Below, piece after piece: positions 35,915 through 44,806 of a stretch of DNA of 64,000 bases. The first letter of the stretch is position 1, and every line of letters starts with the position of its first letter. The notes under the pieces are model-generated. The model was not told the DNA's origin, did not search any database, and saw nothing but the letters and a program-made list of their open reading frames with translations. A program made the translations under genes and the position numbers. Origin of the DNA: Holophagales bacterium (GTDB lineage Bacteria > Acidobacteriota > Thermoanaerobaculia > UBA5066); the NCBI GenBank assembly GCA_016719485.1, contig JADJZB010000008.1, positions 62,001 to 126,000 of the forward strand, written 5' to 3'.

Positions 35915-37549
35915 TCAGTTCGTCGCCAGGACGACCTTGATGTCGGTCCGGCGGTTGAGCTGGCGGCCGGCCTCGGTGGTGTTGTCGGCGACCGGGTTCG
36001 CCGAGCCCTTCCCGATCGTCTGGAAGCGGCTCGCCTCGATGTTCGGGAAGTTCTTCAGGACGTAGTTCCTCACCGCGAGGGCGCGCCGCTCCGACAGGAG
36101 CATGTTCGCCGAGGACTTCCCGGTGGCGTCGGTGTTCCCCTCGACGCGCAGGTAGGTGTTCCCGAACGAGGTCATCGTCTCGCCGAGGGCGTCGAGGACG
36201 AAGTACGAGCCGCCCATGATCTCGTCGCTGTTGGGCGTGAAGTGGATCTGGATCTGCTTGTTGATGATCGCCCGGTCCGAGGCCGACGGGGCCTTGGCGG
36301 CGACCTTCGGCTCCTCGACCTTCTGCGTCTGGTAGGCGGAGGCCAGCGCGCCGAGGAACCGGGTATCGGCCCACTCCTTCGCGTTGACCGGCTTGGTGAC
36401 GAGCCCCTTCTTCCGCCAGATGACGAACGCCGTGTCGAAGAGGGTGTCGTAGTGCGCCTTGCCGCCGGTCAGCCCGTAGAACTGGGCGTTGTCGGCGTAC
36501 GGGGTGAGCTTGAGGCCCGAGAGCATCCCCGAGACGGTCTCCTCGTCGAGCTTCAGCGCCTTGCCGACGACGTTGTACGAGGCGGCGGGGTCGGCCTTCA
36601 TCATCTCGATCCCGTCGAACCAGCCGTGGACGAAGTCGCGGACGGTCTCGGGGTATGCGTCGATCAGGTCCTGCCGGGCACAGAGGGTGTCGGCGATGAT
36701 GTTCGTGGCGGCGGCCGTGGAGACGAGGACGTGCGCCTCGTCTCCGCGCGCCTCGACGGCGGAGGAGAGGTCCGGCTCCCAGGTGACGGCCGCGTCGACC
36801 TGCCGCGCCTTGAACATGGCGGCGGCGGCGGGGGCGTCCTGCGTGAAGACGATCGCCTTCTCGACGGCGGCCCGGTCCTCGGGGGTCAGGCCCGACTGCG
36901 AGAGGAGGTAGAGGAGGAGGAAGTGGGACGGGGTGAACTGCGTGCAGGCGACTTTCCTGCCCTTGAGGCCTTCGATCGAGGTGATCGAGGCGAGGGAGAC
37001 GATGCCGTCTCCGCCGCGGGACCAGTCCTGCAGGAGGATCGACTTCGCCTTCGCGTTCTGCTCGGCCAGGATCGACGCCTCGCGCGCCCAGTTGTCCACC
37101 GTGTTCCACATGATGTCGATGTCGCCCTTGCGGAACGCGGCGAGCTTGGCCGCCGGGTCCTCGAGGAGGACGAACTTCACGTCGAGGCCGTACTTCTTCG
37201 TGTAGCCCGAGGCCGGGGAGGGGTCCATGCCGGCGTTGAAGACGACGCCCGGCGCGTGGCCCGCCCAGGTGTTGATGCCGACGACGAGCGGCCGGCCGAG
37301 CTTGCCGGCCCCGCCGAGCGCCGCGCCCGTGACGCCCTCGGAGCCCTTGCCGCGCTCGGCGTCGGCCGGGGCGTTCTTCAGGGCGTCGAAGTCGGCCGCG
37401 TCGACGCCCGCGTTCCTGTCGGCGGCGGCGCCCTTCTCGGCGCCGGCCCACTTGCGGACGGTGTCGCCCTTGTAGTGCCAGAAGGCGTATCCGAGGACGC
37501 CGAGAACGACGACGGTGACGAAGAGTTTCGCGAACGGGGTGAGCTTCAT
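35915..37549 (-). CDS. membrane-anchored NMT1-like substrate-binding protein fused to OmpA domain
   Basis: 544 aa, SD AAGGA before ATG 37549. Residues about 8-25 are an uncleaved-looking membrane anchor (LFVTVVVLGVLGYAFWHY) with no lipobox or clear signal-peptidase site; a linker; a periplasmic NMT1/THI5-like binding domain about 75-410 (VVGINTWAGHAPGVVFNAG, AAFRKGDIDIMWNTVDNWA, VDAAVTWEPDLSSAV); then an OmpA_C domain about 430-544 (FTPNSDEIM, VEGNTDATG, LSERRALAVRNYVL, LNRRTDIKVV). The fusion ties an importer in the inner membrane to peptidoglycan. Ligand unknown. Confidence 0.88.
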   Translation of the reverse strand: MKLTPFAKLFVTVVVLGVLGYAFWHYKGDTVRKWAGAEKGAAADRNAGVDAADFDALKNAPADAERGKGSEGVTGAALGGAGKLGRPLVVGINTWAGHAPGVVFNAGMDPSPASGYTKKYGLDVKFVLLEDPAAKLAAFRKGDIDIMWNTVDNWAREASILAEQNAKAKSILLQDWSRGGDGIVSLASITSIEGLKGRKVACTQFTPSHFLLLYLLSQSGLTPEDRAAVEKAIVFTQDAPAAAAMFKARQVDAAVTWEPDLSSAVEARGDEAHVLVSTAAATNIIADTLCARQDLIDAYPETVRDFVHGWFDGIEMMKADPAASYNVVGKALKLDEETVSGMLSGLKLTPYADNAQFYGLTGGKAHYDTLFDTAFVIWRKKGLVTKPVNAKEWADTRFLGALASAYQTQKVEEPKVAAKAPSASDRAIINKQIQIHFTPNSDEIMGGSYFVLDALGETMTSFGNTYLRVEGNTDATGKSSANMLLSERRALAVRNYVLKNFPNIEASRFQTIGKGSANPVADNTTEAGRQLNRRTDIKVVLATN

Positions 37550-37623
37550 GTCCTTCTCCCTGACGGGGCGGAGGACGGGCGGCCCGCGTTCGGTCCGTCC
37601 GATCCCCCACCGTCGGAAACGCG

Positions 37624-37647
37624 GCCGGCCCCGGTTCCGGGGCCGGC
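37624..37647 (-). other. 11-bp intercistronic hairpin between pspA and the SBP-OmpA gene
   Basis: GCCGGCCCCGG (37624-37634) pairs with CCGGGGCCGGC (37637-37647) around TT. It lies 6 bp after the pspA stop and about 75 nt before the SBP-OmpA start, in the only sizeable gap of the locus. It could terminate part of the transcripts, so that the first two genes are made in excess, or protect the pspA mRNA end. Confidence 0.45.
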
Positions 37648-37652
37648 ACGCA

Positions 37653-38366
37653 TCACATCGTTTTCTGTCCCTGCGCCGCCTGCGCGGCGGCCCTCTTCGC
37701 CTTCAGCTCCGCGAGCTGCTGCTTGGCCTGAACGTCTCCCGCCTGGGTCTTCAGCGCCGCGAGGCGCCCGTCGAGCGAGGTCTCGGAGAGCTCCTTGCCG
37801 AGGTTCGCGGCGGCGACCGTCGTCTTGATGTGGTCGCGGACGTTCTCGAGCGCCTTCACCTCGGCGTCGACCGAGAGGCCGTCGAGCTGCTCCTGGATCT
37901 TGAGGCGGGCCTGCGCCGACTGCATCCGGGCGAGCATCGTGTCGCGCTCGGCCTTGAGCTTCTTGATCTCGCCCTGCACCTGCAGCAGCGAGGTCTTTGC
38001 CGACTCGGCGTCCTTGGAAGCGGTGTCCATGTCGGCCCGCATCTCGGTGATGTCGGCCTCGAGCTGGTTCTTCTTCTGGATCAGGATGACGGCGAGGTCG
38101 TCCTGCCCCGTCTCGACGGCCGCGTTCAGCTCGGCCTCGGTCTGGGCCAGCTCGCGCGTCGCCTTCTTGAGGCGCTCGTCGATGTCCTCGCGGCGCCGGA
38201 TGATGGACGCGGTCGCCGTCTTGAGCTTCGTGTACTTCTCCACCATCGAGTTGATGGCGTTCTCGTAGGCGATCTCCGGGTGCTCCTTCTCGACGTCCGA
38301 GATCCAGATCGAGAGGAACCCTTTCCAGAGGTTGCCGATCCGCGCGAAGAAACCGACGTTGGCCAT
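37653..38366 (-). CDS. pspA: PspA/IM30 (Vipp1) family protein
   Basis: 237 aa. Almost entirely alpha-helical coiled coil (about 25-195) after a short N-terminal amphipathic helix (FFARIGNLWKGFLSIW). Motifs fit PspA/IM30: EKEHPEIAYENAINSMVEKY, RREDIDERLKKATRELAQTEAEL, and QARLKIQEQL. ESCRT-III-like family members bind stressed inner membrane and polymerise to seal it. It starts 3 bp after the 221-aa gene stop, so the two are translationally linked. Confidence 0.85.
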   Translation of the reverse strand: MANVGFFARIGNLWKGFLSIWISDVEKEHPEIAYENAINSMVEKYTKLKTATASIIRRREDIDERLKKATRELAQTEAELNAAVETGQDDLAVILIQKKNQLEADITEMRADMDTASKDAESAKTSLLQVQGEIKKLKAERDTMLARMQSAQARLKIQEQLDGLSVDAEVKALENVRDHIKTTVAAANLGKELSETSLDGRLAALKTQAGDVQAKQQLAELKAKRAAAQAAQGQKTM

Positions 38367-38369
38367 TCT

Positions 38370-39035
38370 TCAGTCCTTCCTCTCGGGCGCGGGCGCCGGC
38401 TCGATGAGCCGGGGAGATTCCTTGACCACCCGCGCCACCTCCTCCTGCCCGAAGAACTCGAGGACCTTCTGGACCTCCAGCTTCTTCGAGTTACAGCTCG
38501 TCTGTACGGACGCCTGCTCCTGCAGTTTCCGGTCGAGGATCTGCCGCACCTCGGCGATCTTCTGCTCGTAGTCGGCGACGAGGGCCTGGACCTCGCGGGC
38601 CGTGGACGCCGTGTCGGACGCCGTCTTCCTGAGGTACGCCTCGAGCGCCTGGATCGACTCGACCCCCGCCTCGATGATCTTGTCCACCGGGACCCCGAAC
38701 GCCTTGAGCGAGGCCTCGACGATCTGCTTCCTCACGGCCGGGTCGGTCCCCGGCGGGAGGCTGCCGAGGAGCGCCTGGGCCTTGGCGAAGAGGTCCCGCT
38801 CGGAGGCATCGACCCCCGCCGCGTCGAGGACGCCGTCGAAGTCGACCTGCCCTCCCACGGCCCGCGGGGGCTCCGTGACGAAGGCGACGGACGGCGGCCC
38901 GGGCGGTGCGGGCGCGGCCGGATCCCCCTCCGACGGGAGGGCTTCCGGATCCGCGGGGGCGAGGGAATCCTCCCCCCCTTCCTTCACGACGAACCAGCCG
39001 AGGACGGTGGAGCCCCAGTTTTTCTTTTCACTCAT
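38370..39035 (-). CDS. coiled-coil protein heading the PspA-ABC locus
   Basis: 221 aa, family not recognised. Starts MSEKKNWGSTVLGWFV; residues 20-65 are Pro/Glu/Ala-rich and disordered; 68-135 helical (DFDGVLDAAGVDASERDLFAKAQALL, SLKAFGVPVDKIIEAGVESI); 140-195 coiled coil (VQALVADYEQKIAEVRQI). No signal or membrane segment, so cytoplasmic. First gene of the locus and coupled to pspA by a 3-bp gap; a PspA partner or regulator is inferred. Confidence 0.7.
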   Translation of the reverse strand: MSEKKNWGSTVLGWFVVKEGGEDSLAPADPEALPSEGDPAAPAPPGPPSVAFVTEPPRAVGGQVDFDGVLDAAGVDASERDLFAKAQALLGSLPPGTDPAVRKQIVEASLKAFGVPVDKIIEAGVESIQALEAYLRKTASDTASTAREVQALVADYEQKIAEVRQILDRKLQEQASVQTSCNSKKLEVQKVLEFFGQEEVARVVKESPRLIEPAPAPERKD

Positions 39036-39102
39036 AAAGGATTCCGAATTCGGGATCTTATCAAGCGGCCCGGCCGGGAATCGCTCCCGGTGCGCGCCGT
39101 CG

Positions 39103-39108
39103 TAAAGT
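39103..39108 (+). promoter_or_regulatory. TAAAGT -10-like hexamer, 10 nt before desaturase ATG
   Basis: TAAAGT ends 10 nt before ATG 39119 with no Shine-Dalgarno. It lies in the 83-bp divergent gap shared with the PspA-ABC locus; I found no sigma-54 (TGGC-N-TTGC) site there. Confidence 0.3.
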
Positions 39109-39118
39109 CGGCAGCGGG

Positions 39119-40111
39119 ATGAAGGCCGGGCACTACCACCGTTCGATCGGCGACCTGAAGCAGCGGCTCTCCGCTGCGGTGCCGCACGAGACCCTGAAAA
39201 GGCTGCACGGGAAGGACCCCGTCCTCCACTTCGCCGTCGTCTTCCGCCAGGCGCTCGTCTTCGCGGGAGCCTTCGCCGCTGGCTGGAGCGTGGAGAGCCT
39301 CTGGGTCCGGATTCCGGCCGCGGTGGTCCTCGGGTTCTGCGTCTTCGACGGGACGATCCTCCTCCACGAGGTCGTCCACCGGGCGGTGTTTCGCAACGAC
39401 CGCCCCCTCGCCCACCGCCTCCTGGGCCTTCTCTACGCCCTTCCGTCGGGGATCTCGCCCACGCAGTTCACCCGCTGGCACCTCGACCACCACGCCGAGC
39501 TCGGCTCGGCAGACGACGACCCGAAGCGGGCCCACCTCTCGCCGAAGAAGAACGCGCGCTGGCTGAAGCTCCTCTACGCCACGCCCGCCCTCTTCCCCAT
39601 CTACTTCCGGGCGGCGCGGCGGGAGACGGCCTCCTACCCGGAGGCGCTGCGCCGGACGATCGCCCTCGAGCGGCTGGCCGCCACCGGCCTCCACCTCGGC
39701 GTGGCGGCCGCGATCGGCTTCCTGGGCGGCTGGGAGCGGCTCGTCTGGCTCTGGGCCGTCCCGGTCTTTCTCGTCTTCCCCCCCGCCTTCACTCTGAACC
39801 GGCTCGGCCAGCACTACGACGTCGTCCCCCACGAGCCGGCGAAGTGGGGTACGCGGATGGCCCGCTCGCGCTTCTGGGACGTCGTCTACCTCTGGTCGAG
39901 CTACCACCTCGAGCACCACTACTTCCCCACGGTCCCCTTCTACCGCCTCCGGGAGCTGAACGCCGCGCTGACCCCGTTCTTCGAGCGCGAGGGGGTGCGC
40001 GAGAGGCGGTACCGGGAGCTTCTGCTCGACTGGTTCGTCAGGAACCGGGCGCCCCACACCGACTGGAGCGCCGAGACCCGGCCCGCGCATTCCGGGGCGC
40101 CCAGGGGGTAG
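39119..40111 (+). CDS. membrane fatty acid desaturase/hydroxylase
   Basis: 330 aa with four membrane segments and the three His boxes of di-iron desaturases: HEVVH (H83, H87), HLDHH (H121, H124, H125) and HLEHH (H263, H266, H267) followed by YFPTVPF. It introduces a double bond or hydroxyl into lipid acyl chains using O2. Placed divergent from the PspA-ABC locus and ahead of a sigma-54 regulator and a branched-chain oxoacid dehydrogenase, so a membrane-fluidity role fits. Exact substrate unknown. Confidence 0.88.
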   Translation: MKAGHYHRSIGDLKQRLSAAVPHETLKRLHGKDPVLHFAVVFRQALVFAGAFAAGWSVESLWVRIPAAVVLGFCVFDGTILLHEVVHRAVFRNDRPLAHRLLGLLYALPSGISPTQFTRWHLDHHAELGSADDDPKRAHLSPKKNARWLKLLYATPALFPIYFRAARRETASYPEALRRTIALERLAATGLHLGVAAAIGFLGGWERLVWLWAVPVFLVFPPAFTLNRLGQHYDVVPHEPAKWGTRMARSRFWDVVYLWSSYHLEHHYFPTVPFYRLRELNAALTPFFEREGVRERRYRELLLDWFVRNRAPHTDWSAETRPAHSGAPRG

Positions 40112-40181
40112 CCCGCGTCCCTGGCTGCCCCTTGGGGCAGCGCATTCGCGGGCTCTCCGTAATACACTTCCCGACTCCCTT

Positions 40182-41624
40182 ATGTCGGAAAACCGCGGCC
40201 AGATTCTCGTCGTCGACGATGAGCCCTTCGCCAGGACGGTGGTCCGACGGATGCTCGAGCTCGACGGCTGGTCCGTCCTCGAGGCCCGCACGACGAAGGA
40301 GGCCGGCGCCCTGCTCTCGCAGGGCCCCGAGCCCGTCGCTCTCCTGCTCGACGTCCTCCTCGAGGGCGAGAGCGGCCTCGAGTTCCTCGAGCGCTCCCGG
40401 GAGGCCGGGCTCCTCGTCCCGGTCATCGTCATGACGTCGATGGAGGACGTCGAGACGGCCGTGAGGGCGATGAAGGGGGGCGCCTACGACTTCCTCGTCA
40501 AGCCGGTGACGCCCGAGCGGCTCCGCACCGCCATCCAGCACGCAGAGGAGCGCCGCGCCCTTCTCTCCGAGAACCGGGACCTGCGGAAACGCGTGCGGCA
40601 GGAGGCCTTCGGCCGGACGCTCGTCGGAGAGAGCCCGGCGATGAAGGCCCTCTTCGCGGAGATGGAGCGGGTGGTCGAGACCGACATCGCCGTGTGCCTC
40701 CTCGGGGAGACGGGAACGGGCAAGGAGCTCGTCGCCCGGTGGCTCCACGAGAGCGGGCCCCGGGCGAAGGGGCCCTTCGTCGACATCAACTGCGCGGCCA
40801 TCCCGGAGACGCTCATCGAGAGCGAGCTCTTCGGGCACGAGAAGGGGGCCTTCACCGGGGCCGCCGGCCGTCACAGGGGAAAGCTCGAGCAGGCGGACGG
40901 CGGCACGCTCTTCCTCGACGAGCTCGGGGAGATGGCCCACCCGACGCAGGCCCGCCTCCTGCGCGTCCTTCAGGAGAAGACCCTCGTGCGGGTCGGCGGG
41001 AGCGAGACCGTTCCGTACAACGCCCGGCTCATCTCGGCGACGCAGCGCGACCTGACGGCCGCCGTACAGGAGGGGCGCTTCCGCGAGGACCTCTACTTCC
41101 GGGTCGTCGTCTATCCGCTCCGCCTTCCCCCGCTCCGGGAGCGGACGGAGGACATCCCCCTCCTCGTCCACCACTTCGTCCGGATCTTCCGGGCGAGCAC
41201 GGGACGCGCCGTGGAGGGGGTCACGCCCGAAGCGCTCGTCACCCTCGAGGCCTACGCCTGGCCGGGCAACGTGCGCGAGCTCCAGAACGCCGTCTTCCGC
41301 GCCGTCGTCTCGGCTCGCGGGCCGTTCCTGACGACCGCCGACTTCCCCGACCTTTCCCCCGACCGGGTCCCGCGGTACCTGCCGCGTCCCTACCCGCCCC
41401 GATCCGACGACCCTGTGCCTGCTGGCGCCGCTGCGCCCGTGGCGGCTCCGGGCCTGGACACCTCTCACCGGCTCGTCACGATGGAGGACCACGAGAGGGC
41501 CGCCATCCAGCAGGCGCTCGACCTCTCGAACGGGAGCGTGCGCGCCGCGGCCGACCGGCTCCAGGTCGCGCGCTCGACGCTCTACCGGCGTATCCGGGCG
41601 CTCGGCCTGTCCGCCGCCTCCTGA
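40182..41624 (+). CDS. NtrC-family sigma-54-dependent response regulator
   Basis: 480 aa. Receiver domain 8-120 with phospho-acceptor D57 (LLLDVLL) and K in VKPVTPERL; AAA+ domain about 140-370 with Walker A GETGTGKE, the sigma-54-contact loop GAFTGA and Walker B GGTLFLDELGEM; C-terminal Fis-type HTH (NGSVRAAADRLQVARSTLYRRI). It activates sigma-54 RNA polymerase once phosphorylated. No cognate kinase is adjacent. Possible targets are the neighbouring lipid genes or the PspA locus (psp genes are sigma-54 regulated in enterobacteria), but no sigma-54 site was seen. Confidence 0.92.
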   Translation: MSENRGQILVVDDEPFARTVVRRMLELDGWSVLEARTTKEAGALLSQGPEPVALLLDVLLEGESGLEFLERSREAGLLVPVIVMTSMEDVETAVRAMKGGAYDFLVKPVTPERLRTAIQHAEERRALLSENRDLRKRVRQEAFGRTLVGESPAMKALFAEMERVVETDIAVCLLGETGTGKELVARWLHESGPRAKGPFVDINCAAIPETLIESELFGHEKGAFTGAAGRHRGKLEQADGGTLFLDELGEMAHPTQARLLRVLQEKTLVRVGGSETVPYNARLISATQRDLTAAVQEGRFREDLYFRVVVYPLRLPPLRERTEDIPLLVHHFVRIFRASTGRAVEGVTPEALVTLEAYAWPGNVRELQNAVFRAVVSARGPFLTTADFPDLSPDRVPRYLPRPYPPRSDDPVPAGAAAPVAAPGLDTSHRLVTMEDHERAAIQQALDLSNGSVRAAADRLQVARSTLYRRIRALGLSAAS

Positions 41625-41717
41625 CCGTCCCGGGCGACGGACGGGGCCCCCGGGCCGCTCTGCTACTCTCCCCTTCCGTTCGGGGCGGCTCTCCCGCGCC
41701 CACTTCCCGACCCGAGG

Positions 41718-43859
41718 ATGCCGATGGCGACCGAAGTCTCGACCCCGCCCCAGACGCCGTTCCACGGCCTGTCGCCGGACGATCTCGTCCGGGCGTACCG
41801 GATTGCGCTCACCGCCCGTCGGCTCGACGATCGGGAGATCCAGCTCAAGAGGCAGAACCGGATCTTCTTCCAGATCAGCGGCGCGGGGCACGAGGCGGTC
41901 CAGGTCGCCGCGGCCCTCCTGATGAAGCCGGGGGTCGACTGGCTCTTCCCCTACTACCGGGACCGTGCGCTCTGTCTCGGCCTCGGCGTCACCCCTCTGG
42001 AGATGCTCCTCACGGCCGTCGGCGCGAAGGCGGGCGAGGCCTCGGCGGGGCGGCAGATGCCCTCCCACTGGGGCTCGCGGCGGCTGAACATCTTCACGAC
42101 CTCCTCGCCCACGGCCTCGGAGTGCCTGCCAGGCGTCGGCGTCGCCGAGGCGGGGCGATTCCTCGCCCGGCCCGAATCGCGGGGATTCCTCGCCGCCACG
42201 TCGGGCTTCGGCAAGGACGAGGTCTCCGTCGTCACGATCGGCGAGGGGTCGACCTCCGAGGGTGAGTTCTGGGAGGCGCTGAACGCCGCCACCACCCGCA
42301 AGCTCCCGGTCCTCTTCCTCGTCGAGGACAACAAGTTCGCCATCTCGACCCCGGTCGAGGTGAACACGCCGGGCGGGTCGATCTCGAAGGTCGTCCGCGG
42401 CTACCCCGGGCTGTTCCTCGCCGAGACGGACGGCTGCGACTTCCTCGCCTCCTACGACGCGCTGAAGTGGGCCTTCGCCTACTGCCGCGAGCGGAAGGGG
42501 CCGGCCCTCGTCCACGCCCACGTCGTCCGCCCCTACTCGCACTCCCTTTCCGACGACGACCGGCTCTACCGGACGGAAGAGGAGCGGAAGAAGGACGCCG
42601 AGCTCGACCCGCTGGGGCGGATGGAGACGCTCCTCCTGAAGCACGGCCTCCTCGACGCGGCCGGCCTCGAGGCCCTGAAGGCCGAGGTCGAAGCGGAGCT
42701 GATCGCCGCCACGGACACGGCGCTCGCGAGCCCGCAGCCCGATGCCGGCGAGCTCTTCTCGCACGTCTTCTCGCCCGACGCCGACCCGGCGTCCGCGGCC
42801 TTCGACACGGAGGCCTCCCCCGCCTTCTCCGGGAACCCGACGACGATGGTCGACCTGATCAACGCCGCGCTGAAGGACGAGATGCGGCGCGACGGACGCG
42901 TCGTCGTCTGGGGCCAGGACGTGGCCGACGCGACCCGCGAGGAGGTCCTCGCCGAGTGCAAGGGAAAGGGCGGCGTCTTCAAGGTCACCTCGGGCCTGCA
43001 GAAAGCCTTCGGCGGCGACCGGGTCTTCAACGCGCCGCTCGCCGAGGCGACGATCGTCGGAACGGCTCTCGGCTGGGCCGCGCGCGGCCTGAAGCCCGTC
43101 GTCGAGATCCAGTTCTTCGACTACATCTGGCCCGCCATGCAGCAGCTGCGCGACGAGCTCGCGACGGTGCGCTGGCGCTCGGGCGGCACGTGGAAGTGCC
43201 CCGTCGTCGTCCGCGTCGCCATCGGCGGCTACCTCACCGGCGGCGGGCCGTACCACTCGCAGTCCGGCGAGGTCGCGTTCACCCACATTCCCGGGTTGCG
43301 CGTCGTCTACCCCTCGAACGCCCTCGACGCCAACGGTCTCCTGCGCACCGCCATCCGGTGCGACGACCCGGTCCTCTTCCTCGAGCACAAGCACCTCTAC
43401 CGCCAGACGCACAACAAGGGCGCGAACCCGGGGCCGGACTACATGGTCCCGTTCGGGAAGGCGAAGACCGTGCGGCCGGGCCGCGACGCGACGCTCGTCA
43501 CCTACGGAGCCACCGTCTTCCGGAGCGTCGTGGCGGCGCGGAAGATCGCCGAGGACTCGGGGAAGGAGGTCGAGGTGATCGACCTGCGCTCCCTCGCCCC
43601 CTACGACTTCGGTGCGATCGCCGAGAGCGTGAAGCGGACGAGCCGCCTCCTCGTCGTCCACGAGGACTGGCAGACCCACGGCTTCGGGGCCGAGGTGGCC
43701 GCGCGGGCGGCCGACGAGCTCTTCGAGCGGCTCGACGCGCCGGTGCGGCGCGTGGGCGCGAAGGACGTCTTCTGCGGCTATGCGCCGCAGCTGGAGGACG
43801 CCACGCTCCCGCAGAGCGCGGACATCGAGCAGGCCCTGCGGGACCTCCTCGCATACTGA
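41718..43859 (+). CDS. fused 2-oxoisovalerate dehydrogenase E1 alpha-beta (branched-chain 2-oxoacid dehydrogenase)
   Basis: 713 aa; start ATG 41718 or 41724. Alpha half (about 1-340): ISGAGHEAVQVAAALLMKPG, GSRRLNIFTTSS, ThDP region GEGSTSEGEFWEALNAA and EDNKFAIS. Beta half (about 375-713): NAALKDEMRRDGRVVVWGQDVAD, FNAPLAEATIVGTALG, LRVVYPSNALDA. Such fusions are normal in Acidobacteria and Bacteroidetes. It decarboxylates Val/Leu/Ile-derived 2-oxoacids; the acyl-CoA products prime iso-branched fatty acids. E2 and E3 are not in the window. Confidence 0.9.
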   Translation: MPMATEVSTPPQTPFHGLSPDDLVRAYRIALTARRLDDREIQLKRQNRIFFQISGAGHEAVQVAAALLMKPGVDWLFPYYRDRALCLGLGVTPLEMLLTAVGAKAGEASAGRQMPSHWGSRRLNIFTTSSPTASECLPGVGVAEAGRFLARPESRGFLAATSGFGKDEVSVVTIGEGSTSEGEFWEALNAATTRKLPVLFLVEDNKFAISTPVEVNTPGGSISKVVRGYPGLFLAETDGCDFLASYDALKWAFAYCRERKGPALVHAHVVRPYSHSLSDDDRLYRTEEERKKDAELDPLGRMETLLLKHGLLDAAGLEALKAEVEAELIAATDTALASPQPDAGELFSHVFSPDADPASAAFDTEASPAFSGNPTTMVDLINAALKDEMRRDGRVVVWGQDVADATREEVLAECKGKGGVFKVTSGLQKAFGGDRVFNAPLAEATIVGTALGWAARGLKPVVEIQFFDYIWPAMQQLRDELATVRWRSGGTWKCPVVVRVAIGGYLTGGGPYHSQSGEVAFTHIPGLRVVYPSNALDANGLLRTAIRCDDPVLFLEHKHLYRQTHNKGANPGPDYMVPFGKAKTVRPGRDATLVTYGATVFRSVVAARKIAEDSGKEVEVIDLRSLAPYDFGAIAESVKRTSRLLVVHEDWQTHGFGAEVAARAADELFERLDAPVRRVGAKDVFCGYAPQLEDATLPQSADIEQALRDLLAY

Positions 43860-43860
43860 C

Positions 43861-44799
43861 GTGAGGCGGGCGCTCCCGGCCCTGGCCCTGGCCGCGCTCT
43901 TCGCCGCCTTCTTCGCCGCCGGCTCCTTCTTCGCCGACCCGATCGGCCTCGTCGCCTCCGCCGCGGCCCTGCGCTTCCGGTCGGCCGGGGCGCTCTCGAC
44001 GCTCGTTCCCGGCCCCGGCGGCGCGCGCCTGCACGCCTGGGAGCTGGGTCCGCGGTCGGCCGAGGTGCCGGTCGTCCTCCTCCACGGCCTCGGCGCCGCC
44101 TCGCACTACTGGGTGAACACGGCGATCGACCTGGCGCGCTCGGGGCGGACGGTCATCGTCCCGGACGCCCCCGGCTCGGGGAAGAGCGCCCCCCCCGCGC
44201 CCGGGAGCGGCTGGGGAATCCCGGGCCGCGTCGCCGCCGTGTCGGCGCTTCTCGACGCCCTGCGATTCCGGAAGGTCGACCTGGTCGGCCACTCCCTCGG
44301 CGGCTGGACCGCCGGGGCGTTCGCCCTCGCCGAGCCGCACCGGGTCAGGCGTCTCGTCCTCGTCGACTCGGCCGGTTTCACGAAGCTCGATCCGGACGCG
44401 GAGCGCGCGCTGCGGCAAAGCCTGACGCCCGGGGACCGCGCGGGAGCCCGGCGTCTCTACGATCTCCTCTTCCTGCGCAAGCCGGTCCCGGCCTGGGGGT
44501 TCCTCGTCGACGCCCTCGGCCGCACCTACCGCCAGGAGAACGTCGCTGCGACCGTGGCGGCCCTCGAGGAGAAGGACGGCCTCCTCGGTCGCGAGTCTCT
44601 CTTCCCGCCCGGGACCGTCTTCATCCACGGAGCCCGGGACGCGGTCTGCCTCCTCTCCGACGCCCGGGAGGCGTTCGCGCTGGTGCCGAAGGGAAGGCTC
44701 TTCGTCGTCCGCGGGACCGGGCACGACGTCCCCCTCGAGGCTCCGCGTCTCTTTCACGAGACGCTCCGCCGCGCGCTCGAGGAGCGCCGGCCGGAGTAG
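43861..44799 (+). CDS. membrane-anchored alpha/beta hydrolase
   Basis: 312 aa from GTG 43861, one base after the E1 stop codon, so co-translated. N-terminal signal anchor about 3-24. Alpha/beta hydrolase core: oxyanion HGLGAASHYW, nucleophile elbow GHSLGGW, Asp in HGARDAVC, His in GTGHDV. Probably a periplasm- or membrane-facing esterase/lipase. Coupled expression with the branched-chain E1 suggests a role in acyl or thioester metabolism, not proven. Confidence 0.85.
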   Translation: MRRALPALALAALFAAFFAAGSFFADPIGLVASAAALRFRSAGALSTLVPGPGGARLHAWELGPRSAEVPVVLLHGLGAASHYWVNTAIDLARSGRTVIVPDAPGSGKSAPPAPGSGWGIPGRVAAVSALLDALRFRKVDLVGHSLGGWTAGAFALAEPHRVRRLVLVDSAGFTKLDPDAERALRQSLTPGDRAGARRLYDLLFLRKPVPAWGFLVDALGRTYRQENVAATVAALEEKDGLLGRESLFPPGTVFIHGARDAVCLLSDAREAFALVPKGRLFVVRGTGHDVPLEAPRLFHETLRRALEERRPE

Positions 44800-44806
44800 A
44801 GGGGGC

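Noticed and set aside
39036..39118. Sigma-54 promoter for the PspA locus
   Set aside because: Searched the divergent gap on both strands for TGGC-N-TTGC; none found. An imperfect TCCGAATTCGG palindrome at 39042-39057 is too weak to call an operator.
40038..43679. Open minus-strand frame of 1213 codons across the regulator and E1 genes
   Set aside because: Shadow frame with low-complexity charged sequence; the plus strand encodes catalytic motifs throughout.
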